From the NCBI RefSeq assembly GCF_051433165.1, contig NZ_JBHMFS010000001.1, positions 310,001 to 374,000 on the forward strand: a stretch of DNA of 64,000 nucleotides, in the 5' to 3' direction. The notes beneath the pieces are model-generated. The model had not been told where the DNA came from. It saw only the letters and a list, made by a program, of their open reading frames with translations, and did not search any database. Made by a program: the position numbers and the translations under genes. This document shows positions 16,335-26,259 of this stretch, one piece after another (position 1 is the stretch's first letter; each line of letters begins with the position of its first letter). The stretch is from Falsiroseomonas sp051433165 (GTDB lineage Bacteria; Pseudomonadota; Alphaproteobacteria; Acetobacterales; Acetobacteraceae).

Positions 16335-19225
16335 CGCGGCTTGCCAGCGGTGGGCTGATCGACCGCGCGCAGCCGCTGCGCTTCAGCTTCGACGGACGCA
16401 GCTATAGCGGCCATGCGGGGGACACGCTGGCTTCCGCGCTGCTGGCGAATGGCGTGAAGCTGGTCGGGCGGTCGTTCAAATATCACCGTCCGCGCGGCAT
16501 CTGGGGGCTGGGCAGCGAGGAGCCGAACGCGCTGGTCGAATTGCGCGACGGCGGGCGGCAGGAACCCAACACCCGCGCCACCACCGCCGAATTGTTCGAG
16601 GGGCTATCAGCGCGCAGCCAGAACCGCTGGCCGAGCCTGCGCTTCGACGCGATGGCGCTGAACGGGCTGTTCGGCCCGGTGCTATCCGCCGGCTTCTACT
16701 ACAAGACCTTCATGTGGCCCGCCGCCTTCTGGGAGAAGGTCTATGAGCCGCTGATCCGCCGCGCCGCCGGCCTCGGCCGCGCGGCGACGGCGCCCGATCC
16801 CGATGCGTATGAGCGCATGCACGCGCATTGCGACGTGCTGGTGGTGGGCGCCGGCCCCACCGGACTCGCGGCCGCGCTGGCCGCCGCACGCACCGGCGCG
16901 CGGGTGGTGCTGGCGGATGAGGATTTCCGGCTCGGCGGCAGGCTGCTGGCGGATGCGCCGGAGATCGATGGCGCGCCGGGCGAAGCCTGGGCGGCGCAGG
17001 TGCTGGCGGAACTGGCCAGCCTGCCCGATGTCACGCTGCTGCCCCGCACCACCATCTTCGGCGCCTTCGACCACGGCACCTATGGCGCGGTGCAGCGCGT
17101 GGCGGACCACCTGACCGAGCCTGCGCCGGGCCAGCCGCGCCAAAGGGGCTGGAGCATCGTGGCGCGGCGTGTGGTGCTGGCAGCCGGCGCGGTGGAGCGG
17201 CCGATCGCCTTTCCGGGCAATGACCGGCCGGGCGTGATGTCGGCCGCCGCCGCGCGCGGCTACCTGCACCGCTACGCTGTCCTGCCGGGGCACCGCGCCG
17301 TGGTGTTCACCGCTGGCGATGATGGCTGGCGCACCGCGACCGCGCTGCGCGATGCGGGGGCGGAGGTCACGGTGGTGGACCCGCGCGACATGCCGGCCCG
17401 CCCCGGCCTGCGCGTGGTGGCGGGAGCGCGGGTGGTGGGCACCGGCGGACGGCTCGGCCTGGCCTCCGCGCTGCTGGACACAGGCGAACGCATCGCGGCG
17501 GATCTGCTGGCCGTGGCGGGCGGCTGGAATCCGACGCTGCACCTGTCCAGCCACCAGGGCGGCCGCCCGCGATGGGACGAGGCGCTGGCCGCCTTCCTGC
17601 CCGGCACGCCGCCGCCCGGCATGGCAGTGGCCGGCGCCGCGGCGGGGCGCTTCACCCTGGCTGCCTGCCTCGCCGATGGCGCCGCCGCCGGGTTGCAGGC
17701 GGCGCGGGATGCCGGGCATGAGGGCCAGCCCCTGGCGCTGCCGCGCGCCGAGGATGAACCCGCTGGCCTGCGCGCGCTGTACCATGTGCCCGGCCGCAAG
17801 GCCTTCGTGGATTTCCAGCACGACGTCACCGCCGACGACATCGCGCTGGCGGCGCGGGAGGGTTTCCGCAGCGTCGAGCACGCCAAGCGCTACACCACCC
17901 TCGGCATGGCGACGGACCAGGGCCGCACGGCGAATGTCGTGGGCCTCGCCATCCTGGCGGAGGCGACGGGCCGCGGCATCGCCGAGACCGGCACCACGAT
18001 GTTCCGCCCGCCCTATACGCCGGTGACCATCGGCGCCCTGGCCGGCGCGCAGACCGGCCCCGACTACCGCCCGACGCGCCTGACGCCGCTGCACGCCTGG
18101 TCCGCCCGTCATGGCGCCAGCTTCGTCGCCACCGGCGCCTGGCTGCGCCCCGAATGGTATGCCCGCCCCGGCGAGGCCGGCTGGCGCGACAGCGTTGACC
18201 GGGAGGTTCTGCATGTCCGTCAGGCCGCCGGCTTCTGCGATGTCTCGACACTCGGCAAGATCGAGCTGGTGGGGCCGGGTGCCGCGGCGCTGCTGGATTT
18301 CGTCTATGCCAACGACATCGCGACGCTGAAGCCCGGCCGCATCCGCTACGGCATCATGCTGCGCGAGGACGGTTTTGTGCTGGATGACGGCACCTGCGCG
18401 CGCATTGCCGAAGATCGCTTTTTCGTCACCACCACCACCGCCAATGCGGCGCGGGTGATGCAGCATCTGGAATACGCGCATCAGGCGCTGCGGCCGGAAC
18501 TGGGCGTCACCATCCTGTCCGTCACCGAGGCCTGGGCGCAGATCGCCCTCGCCGGGCCGCACGCACGCGACGTACTGGCGCAGGTCACCGATGCCGATCT
18601 CTCCAACGCCGCCCTGCCGCACATGGCCTGCGCGGAGGCAACCTTTGCCGGTGGCGTGCGCGGCCGGCTGTACCGCCTGTCCTTTTCCGGCGAGCTGGCC
18701 TTCGAACTCGGCGTGCCGCCGGATGCGGCGGAGGCGCTGGCGGACCGGCTGCTGGCGGCCGGCGCCGTGCCCTATGGGACGGAGGCGCTGGGCGTGCTGC
18801 GGATCGAGAAGGGCCATGCCGGCGGTGGCGAGATGAACGGCCAGACCACGGCGGGCGATCTCGGCCTCGGCCGGATGCTCTCGCGCCGCAAGGATTTCAT
18901 CGGCCGCATCCTGGCGCAACGGCCGGCGCTGGTCGATCCGGCGCGGCCGGTGCTGGTCGGGCTGCGCGGGGCAGGGCTGCGGACGGGCGCGCATCTGCTG
19001 GCGATCGGCGCGGTGGCGAACACGGCGAATGACCTCGGCCATGTCACCGCAAGCTGCTGGTCGCCGCATCTGGAGACGCAGATCGGCCTCGCCTTGCTGT
19101 CCGGCGGCGCCGCGCGGATCGGGACGCGCATCCGGGTTTATGACCCGGTGCGCGGGCATGATGGGGAGGCGGAGGTGGTGGCGCCCGTCTTCATCGACCC
19201 GGAAGGCGGCCGCACCCGTGGCTGA
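16331..19225 (+). CDS. soxA: Sarcosine oxidase subunit alpha
   Basis: A 964-residue alpha subunit. The N-terminal ferredoxin-like segment (FSFDGRSYSGHAGDTLASAL, VGRSFKYHRPRG) is followed by a dinucleotide-binding domain (VLVVGAGPTGLAAALAAART, residues about 172-190) that holds NAD, and by a C-terminal GcvT-like aminomethyltransferase half (residues about 580-964) that binds folate and takes up the methylene group. ATG 16331 is chosen because it overlaps the soxD stop; an upstream in-frame start would run through all of soxD. The stop overlaps the GTG of soxG by 8 bp. Confidence 0.95.
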   Translation: MTRLASGGLIDRAQPLRFSFDGRSYSGHAGDTLASALLANGVKLVGRSFKYHRPRGIWGLGSEEPNALVELRDGGRQEPNTRATTAELFEGLSARSQNRWPSLRFDAMALNGLFGPVLSAGFYYKTFMWPAAFWEKVYEPLIRRAAGLGRAATAPDPDAYERMHAHCDVLVVGAGPTGLAAALAAARTGARVVLADEDFRLGGRLLADAPEIDGAPGEAWAAQVLAELASLPDVTLLPRTTIFGAFDHGTYGAVQRVADHLTEPAPGQPRQRGWSIVARRVVLAAGAVERPIAFPGNDRPGVMSAAAARGYLHRYAVLPGHRAVVFTAGDDGWRTATALRDAGAEVTVVDPRDMPARPGLRVVAGARVVGTGGRLGLASALLDTGERIAADLLAVAGGWNPTLHLSSHQGGRPRWDEALAAFLPGTPPPGMAVAGAAAGRFTLAACLADGAAAGLQAARDAGHEGQPLALPRAEDEPAGLRALYHVPGRKAFVDFQHDVTADDIALAAREGFRSVEHAKRYTTLGMATDQGRTANVVGLAILAEATGRGIAETGTTMFRPPYTPVTIGALAGAQTGPDYRPTRLTPLHAWSARHGASFVATGAWLRPEWYARPGEAGWRDSVDREVLHVRQAAGFCDVSTLGKIELVGPGAAALLDFVYANDIATLKPGRIRYGIMLREDGFVLDDGTCARIAEDRFFVTTTTANAARVMQHLEYAHQALRPELGVTILSVTEAWAQIALAGPHARDVLAQVTDADLSNAALPHMACAEATFAGGVRGRLYRLSFSGELAFELGVPPDAAEALADRLLAAGAVPYGTEALGVLRIEKGHAGGGEMNGQTTAGDLGLGRMLSRRKDFIGRILAQRPALVDPARPVLVGLRGAGLRTGAHLLAIGAVANTANDLGHVTASCWSPHLETQIGLALLSGGAARIGTRIRVYDPVRGHDGEAEVVAPVFIDPEGGRTRG

Positions 19226-19697
19226 GCTGGAACTGCGCCCCTTCACCGCCCTCGGCGCCACCGCGCTGCATGGCCCCGCGGACATCCTCCCCGGCCTGCC
19301 GCAGCGCCCCGGCTGGGCGGCGGTGGCGGGCGCCACGGCGATCTGGACCGCGCCCGGCAACTGGCTGTGCCTGCACGCCCCCGGCGCCGCCCTGCCAGTG
19401 CCCGAGGCGCAGCGCACGGCGATGGACGGCTCTCGCGCCGTCTTCGAACTCCGCGGCCGGCTGGTGCGGGAGGCGCTGGCGACGATCCTGGCGCTGGACC
19501 TGCATCCGCGCGCCTTCCCGCAGGGCGCCGCGGCGGCGACACTGGGCGCGCAGATTCCGCTGCTGATCTGGCGCGACGGCGAAGCCTTCCGCCTGGCCTG
19601 CGCGCGGTCCTATGGCAAATCCCTGTGTGCCGCGCTGCGCGCCGCCGGGCGTGGCCGGGGCCTGGTGGAGCGTGACGCCGTGCCCTACCCCGGCTGA
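19218..19697 (+). CDS. soxG: Sarcosine oxidase subunit gamma
   Basis: A 159-residue gamma subunit recognised by its place after soxA and by a GcvT-like pattern: WTAPGNWLCL, SRAVFELRGRLVREALATIL, LDLHPRAFPQGAAAATLGAQIPLLIWRDGEAF. The latter corresponds to the DLHP-F-G-A-T hallmark of SoxG. The GTG start at 19218 overlaps the end of soxA. It completes the soxBDAG operon. Confidence 0.9.
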   Translation: MAELELRPFTALGATALHGPADILPGLPQRPGWAAVAGATAIWTAPGNWLCLHAPGAALPVPEAQRTAMDGSRAVFELRGRLVREALATILALDLHPRAFPQGAAAATLGAQIPLLIWRDGEAFRLACARSYGKSLCAALRAAGRGRGLVERDAVPYPG

Positions 19698-19707
19698 CCA
19701 CGGCGCC

Positions 19708-20409
19708 ATGGCCCCCTTCACCCGAGGCTCTGTGCGCCTGCGCTGGCTGCATCCCGGCGGCGCCGATGCCCAGACGCTGGCCGCCTGGCACGCCACGCTG
19801 GATGCGGCCGAGCAGGACGCCGCCGCGCGTTTCCGTTTCGAGGCGGATCGCCGCGCCTATATCGCCGCGCATGCCCTGGCCCGCGCCATGCTGGCCGAGG
19901 CCGGCGGCCTGCCCGCGCCCGCCTTTCGCTTTCTCCGTGGTCCACAGGGCAAGCCGGAGCTGGACCCCGCCCACAACCTGCCCTGGCTGCGCTTCAGCCT
20001 GTCCCACACCAGCAGCCTGGTTGCCTGCGCCTTGGCGGCGGAGGATGATATTGGCCTGGATGTGGAGGATCTGTCCCGGCGCGAGGCCGGCCCGGGTCTC
20101 GCCGAACGCTACTTTGCGCCGTCCGAGGCCGCGCTGCTGGCCGCACTTCCGCAGCCTGCGCGCCATGCGGCCTTCCTGCGGATCTGGACGTTGAAGGAAG
20201 CCTGTGTGAAGGCGACGGGGGAGGGGATTGCCACCGGCCTGGATAGTTTCGGCTTCACGCTGGACCCGCCCTGCCTGGCCTTCGCCCCTGGCGGCACGGC
20301 GCGCTGGCGCGTGATGCAGTGGCAGCCCACGCCGGGCCACATCCTGGCCATGGCGCTGCGCCGCAACCATTCCAGCGTATTTTCCGGATCGTCAGGCGAA
20401 GCAGCCTGA
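19708..20409 (+). CDS. 4'-phosphopantetheinyl transferase (Sfp type)
   Basis: A 233-residue enzyme that would load phosphopantetheine from CoA onto carrier proteins. The Sfp-type motifs are present in order: GKPEL, FSLSHTSSLVACAL, the Mg-binding DIGLDVEDLSRR, and WTLKEACVKATGEG. The length is typical of the two-lobed Sfp/EntD class. The ATG at 19708 lies 10 bp after soxG, so it may be read through from the sarcosine operon, but no carrier-protein synthase is in the window; its target must be encoded elsewhere. It converges on the phospholipase D-like gene. Confidence 0.9.
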   Translation: MAPFTRGSVRLRWLHPGGADAQTLAAWHATLDAAEQDAAARFRFEADRRAYIAAHALARAMLAEAGGLPAPAFRFLRGPQGKPELDPAHNLPWLRFSLSHTSSLVACALAAEDDIGLDVEDLSRREAGPGLAERYFAPSEAALLAALPQPARHAAFLRIWTLKEACVKATGEGIATGLDSFGFTLDPPCLAFAPGGTARWRVMQWQPTPGHILAMALRRNHSSVFSGSSGEAA

Positions 20410-20420
20410 CCTGGAAATGC

Positions 20421-21944
20421 TCATAGCTGCGATTCAATCGGCAGCCAGCGCAGCACCCGCGCCAACATGCGGCGGCGCAGCGAGGCGTCCGGTTCCCGCC
20501 GCAGCGTCCGCGGCCGCCCATCCGGACCGGTTCCGGTCCAGGTTAGCCGCCCGTCCTCAAGACCCAGCCGCCAGCTTCGCGCGGGGTCGGCCAGCCGGTC
20601 ATGCTCCGCGCGCAATTCGCGGGCCAGCGTCGGGTGGTCGACGAAGGCGCCCATTTCCGTGTTTAGCGCGGCGGAGCGCGGGTCGAGGTTGAAGGAGCCG
20701 ACGAAGACCGGCCCCTCATCCACCACGAAGGCCTTGGTGTGCAGGCTGGCGCCGCGGGAGCCGAAGACCGAGGTATCCTCATCCTCCCCGCTCGGCTTCA
20801 GCTCGAAAATCGGTACACCGGCGCGGAGCAGCGGCTCCCGGTACTTGGCATATCCGCCATGCACGGCGACGACATCGGTGGCGGCGAGCGAGTTCGTCAC
20901 CACGGAAACCCGCACCCCGCGCTCCACGAGTTCCAGCAGCAGGGCCAGGCCGGCCTCGCCGGGCACGAAATAGGGCGAAATCAGCATCGCCTCCCGCTTC
21001 GCCTTGCGCAGCGCATCGGCGATCTCGGGCGCGATACCGCCCGCGGCGCGCGCCAGGCGGCGCGCGGCCAGGCCGCGGCGCGCCTTTTCCGGCGGGTCCG
21101 CCACCACCTGCACGGCGCCGGGCGCGAGCGCCACCAGGCCGCGCGCCAACGGGGCTTCGACGCCATTGAAGGCGCCCAGATGCTGGAGGTAGCGCGTCGC
21201 CTCCGGTGCCGCCGCGGCCTCCGCCAGCGCCAGGCGCAGCGCCGGCAGGCCACGCTTGTCGCTGGGCGGGCAGACCAGGGCGGCGGGGCGGGCCAGGCTG
21301 CTGCGCCAGTAGCGTTCGAACACCCGGTTGGTGCCGGCGGCGGCCTCCCCGGCCAGCACCAGGTCCAGGTCGCGGAAATTGAACTCATCCGCCTTGGCGC
21401 CGAAGTATTCGTCGCCCAGGTTACGGCCGCCGGCGATCGCCACCTTGCCATCGGCGATCCAGGCCTTGTTGTGCATGCGCCGGTTCAGGTGCCAACCGCC
21501 GAACAGCATCTCCAGCAGGAAGCCGGCCCGGCCGAACACCCGCCAGCGGGTGCCGTTGAACAGCTTCACCGCGATGGCGGGGTGGGAATCCAGCGCCGAG
21601 AGCACGCGTTCCCGCCCCAGCGCATAGGCATCATCCAGCAGCAGGCGAACCCGGACGCCACGGTCGGCGGCAGCCAGGACCTCCCCGGCCAGCAGCCTGC
21701 CCGTCACATCGCCGTGCCACATGTAGTATTGCAGATCGAGGCTGCGGCCGGCGGCGCGCGCGGTGGCGACACGGATGGCGAAGGCGTCCAGCCCTTCCGG
21801 CACCAGGGCGGCGCCGCTGGTGGCATGGCCCAGCCCGCCGAGCACCCGCCTGACCGCCTCATCCAGCGCCGTCCCTGGCGTGGCCGTGAGAGAGGGTGCC
21901 GGCGGGGCGGGCTGGGCCGGCAGGATCGCCGAAATCTGTCGCAT
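20421..21944 (-). CDS. Phospholipase D-like / cardiolipin synthase-like phosphatidyltransferase
   Basis: A 507-residue protein with two HKD catalytic motifs, MHNKAWIAD at about residue 157 and LHTKAFVVD at about residue 400, followed by GGRNLGDEY and GSFNLDPRS respectively. This is the architecture of bacterial PLD-superfamily proteins such as cardiolipin synthase C, which transfer phosphatidyl groups between lipids. There is no clear transmembrane N-terminus. ATG 21944 has GAGGAG four bases upstream; ATG 21956 is an alternative. It is followed upstream by another minus-strand hydrolase of the EEP family; PLD and EEP genes are often neighbours in Acetobacteraceae and Rhizobiales. Confidence 0.9.
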   Translation of the reverse strand: MRQISAILPAQPAPPAPSLTATPGTALDEAVRRVLGGLGHATSGAALVPEGLDAFAIRVATARAAGRSLDLQYYMWHGDVTGRLLAGEVLAAADRGVRVRLLLDDAYALGRERVLSALDSHPAIAVKLFNGTRWRVFGRAGFLLEMLFGGWHLNRRMHNKAWIADGKVAIAGGRNLGDEYFGAKADEFNFRDLDLVLAGEAAAGTNRVFERYWRSSLARPAALVCPPSDKRGLPALRLALAEAAAAPEATRYLQHLGAFNGVEAPLARGLVALAPGAVQVVADPPEKARRGLAARRLARAAGGIAPEIADALRKAKREAMLISPYFVPGEAGLALLLELVERGVRVSVVTNSLAATDVVAVHGGYAKYREPLLRAGVPIFELKPSGEDEDTSVFGSRGASLHTKAFVVDEGPVFVGSFNLDPRSAALNTEMGAFVDHPTLARELRAEHDRLADPARSWRLGLEDGRLTWTGTGPDGRPRTLRREPDASLRRRMLARVLRWLPIESQL

Positions 21945-22041
21945 GCCGCTCCTCATCCGCCTGCCCGGGTGATCTGGCGATGCGCGGTGCCAGCCTCAAG
22001 CGAACGGGGCAGCAGCGTTGCGGTTGCAACGACGCAGGCTC

Positions 22042-22953
22042 TCAGGCGGCCTCGCGCACCAGCCCGGCCACATCGCCCAGCCGCACGGCGGCGGTCAGGG
22101 GCAGGTGGTCCGAGGCAATTCGCGCCAGAGCGCTGTCATGCACCGCCACATCGCTGACCACGCCGCGCGGCCAGCCCAGGATGCGATCCAGCGCCAGCAC
22201 CGGCAGGCGGGTCGGGAAGCTGGCCGGGCCATGCGCCAGGGGGCCGAAGAACGGCTCGAAGGCGCGCAGGGAGGATTTGGCGCCGGGCCGCCATTCATTG
22301 AGGTCGCCGAGCAGCAGGGTGGGCAGCGGAGCCTCCCCTTCCACATCCTCGGCCAGGGCGTGCAGGATGGCCGCGGCCTGGCGGGCGCGGCAGCGGCGCA
22401 GCAGGCCGAGATGCGCGGCGACGACGCGCATCCGCCCGCTGGGCAGATCCAGCTCCGCCACCAAGGCCCCCCGCGGTTCCGCGCCCGGCAGGGCCAGGCG
22501 GCGGATGCGGGCGGGCGTGCCGGGGCGCACCAGGATGGCGTTGCCGTGCCAGCCATGGCCATCCGGCAGGTCGGAGACCGGCAGCGGCGCCAGCCCCGTC
22601 TCGCGCTCCAGCATCGCGGCGTCCATCAGGCCGACACGGCGGCCGAAGCGGCGATCCGCCTCCTGCACCGCGACCAGGTCGGCGCCGAGTTCGGCGATGA
22701 CGGCGGCGGTGCGGGCCGGGTCGAAGCGGCGATCAGTGCCGACGCATTTATGGATGTTGTAGGACGCCACGCGCAGGCTGCCTGGCTGCAGCCGCGGCGG
22801 TGCCACCGGCAGCGGTGCGAGCCGCGCAGGGCGCCGCAGCTCCACCAGAAGCCCCTGCACCGCGGCGCTGGTACGGCGCAGGCGGGCCGAAACCTTGAGG
22901 CGCGGGGTCGCGGTCCCGGAGTCCAGGCCGTCGGCGTGTTCAGATTTCGTCAT
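22042..22953 (-). CDS. Endonuclease/exonuclease/phosphatase family protein
   Basis: A 303-residue metal-dependent hydrolase of the EEP superfamily: VASYNIHKCVGTDRRFDP at the first strand, the metal Glu in LVAVQEADRRFG, LLLGDLNEWRPG, and the catalytic His in ASDHLPLTA. Members include sphingomyelinases, nucleases and phosphatases; the substrate is not predictable. Start at ATG 22953 is a judgement: the frame stays open to 23199, but that extension is Arg/Ala/Ser-rich and unlike the family, and no strong ribosome site marks any start. The 246 bp between this start and the next pseudogene hold no other recognisable gene. Confidence 0.85.
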   Translation of the reverse strand: MTKSEHADGLDSGTATPRLKVSARLRRTSAAVQGLLVELRRPARLAPLPVAPPRLQPGSLRVASYNIHKCVGTDRRFDPARTAAVIAELGADLVAVQEADRRFGRRVGLMDAAMLERETGLAPLPVSDLPDGHGWHGNAILVRPGTPARIRRLALPGAEPRGALVAELDLPSGRMRVVAAHLGLLRRCRARQAAAILHALAEDVEGEAPLPTLLLGDLNEWRPGAKSSLRAFEPFFGPLAHGPASFPTRLPVLALDRILGWPRGVVSDVAVHDSALARIASDHLPLTAAVRLGDVAGLVREAA

Positions 22954-23199
22954 GCGATTGTCGAGGCCGGATTCCAAATGGCGGGACGCTCCGGCGGCCC
23001 GAGGGGGAAATGAGGACATAGTTGAAATAGTGGCTGCAGCCGCCGCTTCCAAGATGCGATCGGGCTGGCCAACTGAACATCCTGGGTCGAGATCGGTGAA
23101 CATCGCGTTGCAACTTTCGCGGCTCGGCCCCGTTTCCGCGGCGCCTGAGACGCGCGCAGCCGCGCGAAGGTCCGGATTGCGACATCCGAGGAGCCACAC

Positions 23200-24106
23200 T
23201 TGCCACCTGCCTCAGCCGCCGTCTTGACCGCTCCGGGCCGCGTCGAACTAGTCCAGGTTCAACCGGTCGATCCAGGGATGGCCGAGGTTCGGGTGCGGAT
23301 CGAGGGATGCGGTGTCTGCGCCTCCAACCTCACGCCCTGGGGGGGCGACCGGATGCGCTTCCCGACCGATGCCGGTGCGCTGGGGCATGAGGCCTAGGGC
23401 GTCATTGATGCCATGGGCGCGGAGGTGCAGGGCCTGGCCGTGGGCGACCGCGTCGCCACCATGTTCCAGCGCAGCTACGCCGCCTTCGACACGGGTCCCG
23501 CAAGCCAGGCTGTGCGGCTGCCGGACAGCCTGGCCGGGCAGCATGTCGCCATCATCGGCATCGGCATTTTCGGCGCCATTCTGACGCGGCTGGCAAGCGA
23601 CGCTGGCGCCCATGTCATCGCTATCTCCCGCCGCCGCAACTCGCTCGAAGTGGCACGGCGCATGGGTGCGGTTGAGCTGATCCCCGTGGAGGATCATTGG
23701 GCGATCATCGAGCAGGTGAAGGCGCTGACCGGCGGCGAATTCTGCCACCGCGTGATCGAGGCGGTGGGCAAGGAATGGCCGCTGGACCTGGCGGCGGAAC
23801 TGACGCGGGTGCGGGGGCGGCTGGTGATCGCGGGCTATCACCAGGACGGGGCCGCGCCAGGTCAATCTGCGGTTGTGGAACTGGCGCGGGCTGGATGTGG
23901 TGAACGCGCATGAACGCGACCCGGCCAAATATCTGCGCGGGATGCGGGATGCGGGATGCGGGAGGCGGTGGAGGCGGTGGCCAGCGGCCGGCTGGACCCG
24001 TCCCCGCTCTACACCCACCGCCTTCCCGCTTTCGGCCCTGGGCGATGCGCTGGACATGACGCGGGACCGGCCGGATGGGTTCATGAAGGCGCTGGTAGAG
24101 CTATGA
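23200..24106 (+). pseudogene. Decayed zinc-type alcohol dehydrogenase (MDR family)
   Basis: The N-terminal part (VRIEGCGVCASNLTPWGG, ALGHEA) and NAD domain (VAIIGIGIFGAILTRLASDAGA, VIEAVGKEWPLDL, GRLVIAGYHQDG) belong to a medium-chain dehydrogenase. The reading is broken by an amber codon at 23395-23397 within the conserved GHE-x-G segment. A frameshift follows near 23860, after which NLRLWNWRGLDVVNAHERDP continues in another frame. A further shift occurs at a triple repeat of GGGATGC around 23938-23960, and another near 24020 before the conserved end LSALGDALDMTRDRPDGF. The gene cannot make a full product. It is the first of a row of four decayed genes. Confidence 0.85.
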
Positions 24107-24666
24107 GGCCGAGGCTGGGATTTCTCGGCACCGGCTGGATCGGTCGGCACCGGATGGAGGCCATCGCGGCGGCGGATGCGGCGGAGATCATCGGCTTCGC
24201 CGATCCGGCGGTGCATGGCGTACGCTACCCGGAGGCAGCGCTGGCGGCGCTGCGCGATGCCGGGCTCGACTATCGGGGCTGGATCGCCAATGCGGCCGTG
24301 CCATCCGTCTTCGCGCGGCATCGCGCGACGCTGCACATCCCGCGCCGCCCCTATGTGGAAGCGCTACCCGGCATCGCCACCATCCGCGTGTTCGAGGCGC
24401 TGGCCTGCGGCATTCCGCTGATCTGTGCGCCGTGGGAGGATGCGGAGGGGCTGTTCCGCGCCGGCATGGACTATCTTCAGGCGCGCGACGGCGCACAGAT
24501 GCAGGCGCGGCTCCGCCAGGTCCTGAATGACCGCGACTGCGCCCGGGCCCTGGCCACCGCCGGGCTGGAGACGATTCAGGCGCGGCACACCTGCCGTCAC
24601 CGCGTCGCGGAGCTGATGGACATCCTGCGACGCCTCGGCATGGCGGGAACGGAGCTGGCGGCATGA
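24103..24666 (+). pseudogene. Chimera of Gfo/Idh/MocA oxidoreductase N-terminus and CgeB-like glycosyltransferase C-terminus
   Basis: The 187-codon open frame starts with a clear NAD-binding N-terminus of a Gfo/Idh/MocA oxidoreductase (LGFLGTGWIGRHRMEAI, IIGFADPA, residues 1-36). From about residue 40 it becomes the C-terminal half of a CgeB-like glycosyltransferase (RPYVEALPGIATIRVFEALACGIPLICAPW, then RARHTC-like QARHTCRHRVAELM). Neither half is complete. The simplest reading is a deletion that removed the end of one gene and the beginning of another and fused them in frame. The start overlaps the end of the dehydrogenase remnant. A protein may be made but should be inactive. Confidence 0.78.
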
Positions 24667-25467
24667 AGATCGCTCGATGCGGTGCTGGCCATCGCGCCCG
24701 GCCGTGTCAGCTTCTACGACATCGATACGCCGGTGACCCTGGCGCGGCTGGCGCGGGGCTAGCAGGACTACATCGCACCGCGGCAAATCCCGGAGCTGGC
24801 CACCTACTACTCATTCACCGTCGGGCCGACGCTGGAGCACCTGAAGTAGCGCTACCGCGCCCGGCGGACGGAGCCCTTGTTCTGCTCGGTGGTGCCGGAG
24901 CAGTACCGGAACACCGGCAGCCACGCCACGCTGGGACCCCGGCTACCTCGGCACCTACAGTCCGGACCGCCAGCCGACGCTCGATCGCCTGCTGCTGGGC
25001 CGGCGCGGCGCCTACTGCATCGCCGCTTCGTGGTGGCCGGTCCGCAATATCCGCAGGATATTGCCTGGCCAGCCGATGTGGCGCGCATCGCGCATCTGCC
25101 GCCGGTTGAGCATCCGGATTTCTACAGCGCGCAGCGCTTCACGCTGAACGTGACGCGCGCCGACATGATCGCCGCCGGCTGGTCCCCCAGCGTGCGGCTG
25201 TTCGAGGCTGCGGCCATCGGCACGCCCATCATCAGCGATGCGTGGGACGGGCTGGAGGCGCTACTGCCTGGTGGCGTCGCCATCGCCCGGGCGACGGAGG
25301 ATGTGGTGGCGCTGCTGGAATCACCGAGCGACATCCCGCACCAGGCGATGGCGCGTCGGGCGCGCGACATCGTGCGCCAGCGGCATACCGGGCTCGCCCG
25401 CGCCCGCGAGCTGGTAGCGGCCCTGCAGCAGGCCGTGGCGCCGCAATCCGTCGCGGCAGGGGGATGA
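24663..25467 (+). pseudogene. Decayed CgeB-like glycosyltransferase
   Basis: Homology to the CgeB-type family 1 glycosyltransferases is read as VLAIAPGRVSFYDIDTPVTL, IPELATYYSFTVGPTLEHL, GYLGTYSPDRQPTLDRLLL, RFTLNVTRADMIAAGWSPS and VRLFEAAAIGTPIISDAWDG. The initial ATGAAGATC is followed almost at once by the middle of the protein, so most of the N-terminal half is deleted. Amber codons occur at 24760-24762 and 24847-24849, and the stretch from about 24933 to 25015 is out of frame and then restored. The C-terminal 140 residues remain open. It is non-functional as it stands. Confidence 0.82.
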
Positions 25468-25471
25468 GCGG

Positions 25472-26232
25472 ATGCAGAGGGCAAACGCAACGCGCTGGCG
25501 GCAGGATGAGGGTGGCGGGCCGGCGCCAGGCAGGCAAAAGCGGGTTCTGGTGGTGGGCGGCGCCGGCTTCCTCGGCTCCCACCTCTGCGCCGCGCTGCTT
25601 GCCCAGGGGTATCATGTCATTGGCCCGGACAATCTGCAGACCGGGGTGGAAGCGAACCTGGCCGCCCTGCAGAATCCTCAGTTCAGCTTCATCCGCCACG
25701 ATGTCTCCGAACCGCTGCCGGAGAGCCTGTTGGTGGACGAGGTCTACAACCTGGCCTGCCCCGCGTCTCCGCCGCAATACTAGGCGGATCCGGTGCACAC
25801 GATGCTGACCAACGTCGTCGGCACGCAGCATTTGCTCGCCCTCGCGGCGTGTTGCGGCGCACGCTACCTGCAGACCTCAACCAGCGAGGTCTATGGCGAC
25901 CCCGAGCAGCACCCTCAGCGGGAGGATTACCGCGGCCATGTCAGCATCACCGGCCCCGGGCCTGCTACGACGAAGGCAAGCGCGCGGCCGAATCGCTGTG
26001 CTTCGACTATCTCCGGCACGGCCGTGCGGATGCCCGGGTGGCGCGTATCTTCAACACCTATGGACCGCGCATGCGCGCCGATGATGGCCGCATCGTCTCC
26101 AACCTGATCTGCCAGGCGCTGACCGGTGGGGCGCTGACCATCTATGGCGACGGCACCCAGACGCGGTCCTTCTGCTATGTGTCGGACCTCATCCGCGGCC
26201 TGATGGCGCTGATGGGCACGCGACCCGAGGCT
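25472..26232 (+). pseudogene. Broken UDP-glucuronate decarboxylase-like NAD-dependent epimerase, N-terminal and middle part
   Basis: The N-terminus has the Rossmann motif VLVVGGAGFLGSHLCAALLA and the family's VYNLACPASPPQY, then an amber codon at 25781-25783 where CAG for Gln is expected, then ADPVHTMLTNVVGT. TSTSEVYGDP and GHVSITGP follow, a frameshift near 25965, and the YDEGK catalytic motif, ARIFNTYGPRM and RSFCYVSDLIRGL in the new frame. Homology stops abruptly near 26232. The expected last 80 or so residues are not downstream on this strand but are found inverted at 26260-26478. Confidence 0.82.
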
Positions 26233-26259
26233 GCCTCGGTCCCGCCCCTGCCTTCCGCT

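Noticed and set aside
16682..19417. 911-codon open frame on the minus strand opposite soxA
   Set aside because: It mirrors soxA, lacks any domain, and is rich in Arg, Gly and Ala; soxA is certain.
22954..23199. N-terminal extension of the EEP-family hydrolase
   Set aside because: The extra residues are unlike the family and have no ribosome site, so the shorter start was preferred, though not proven.
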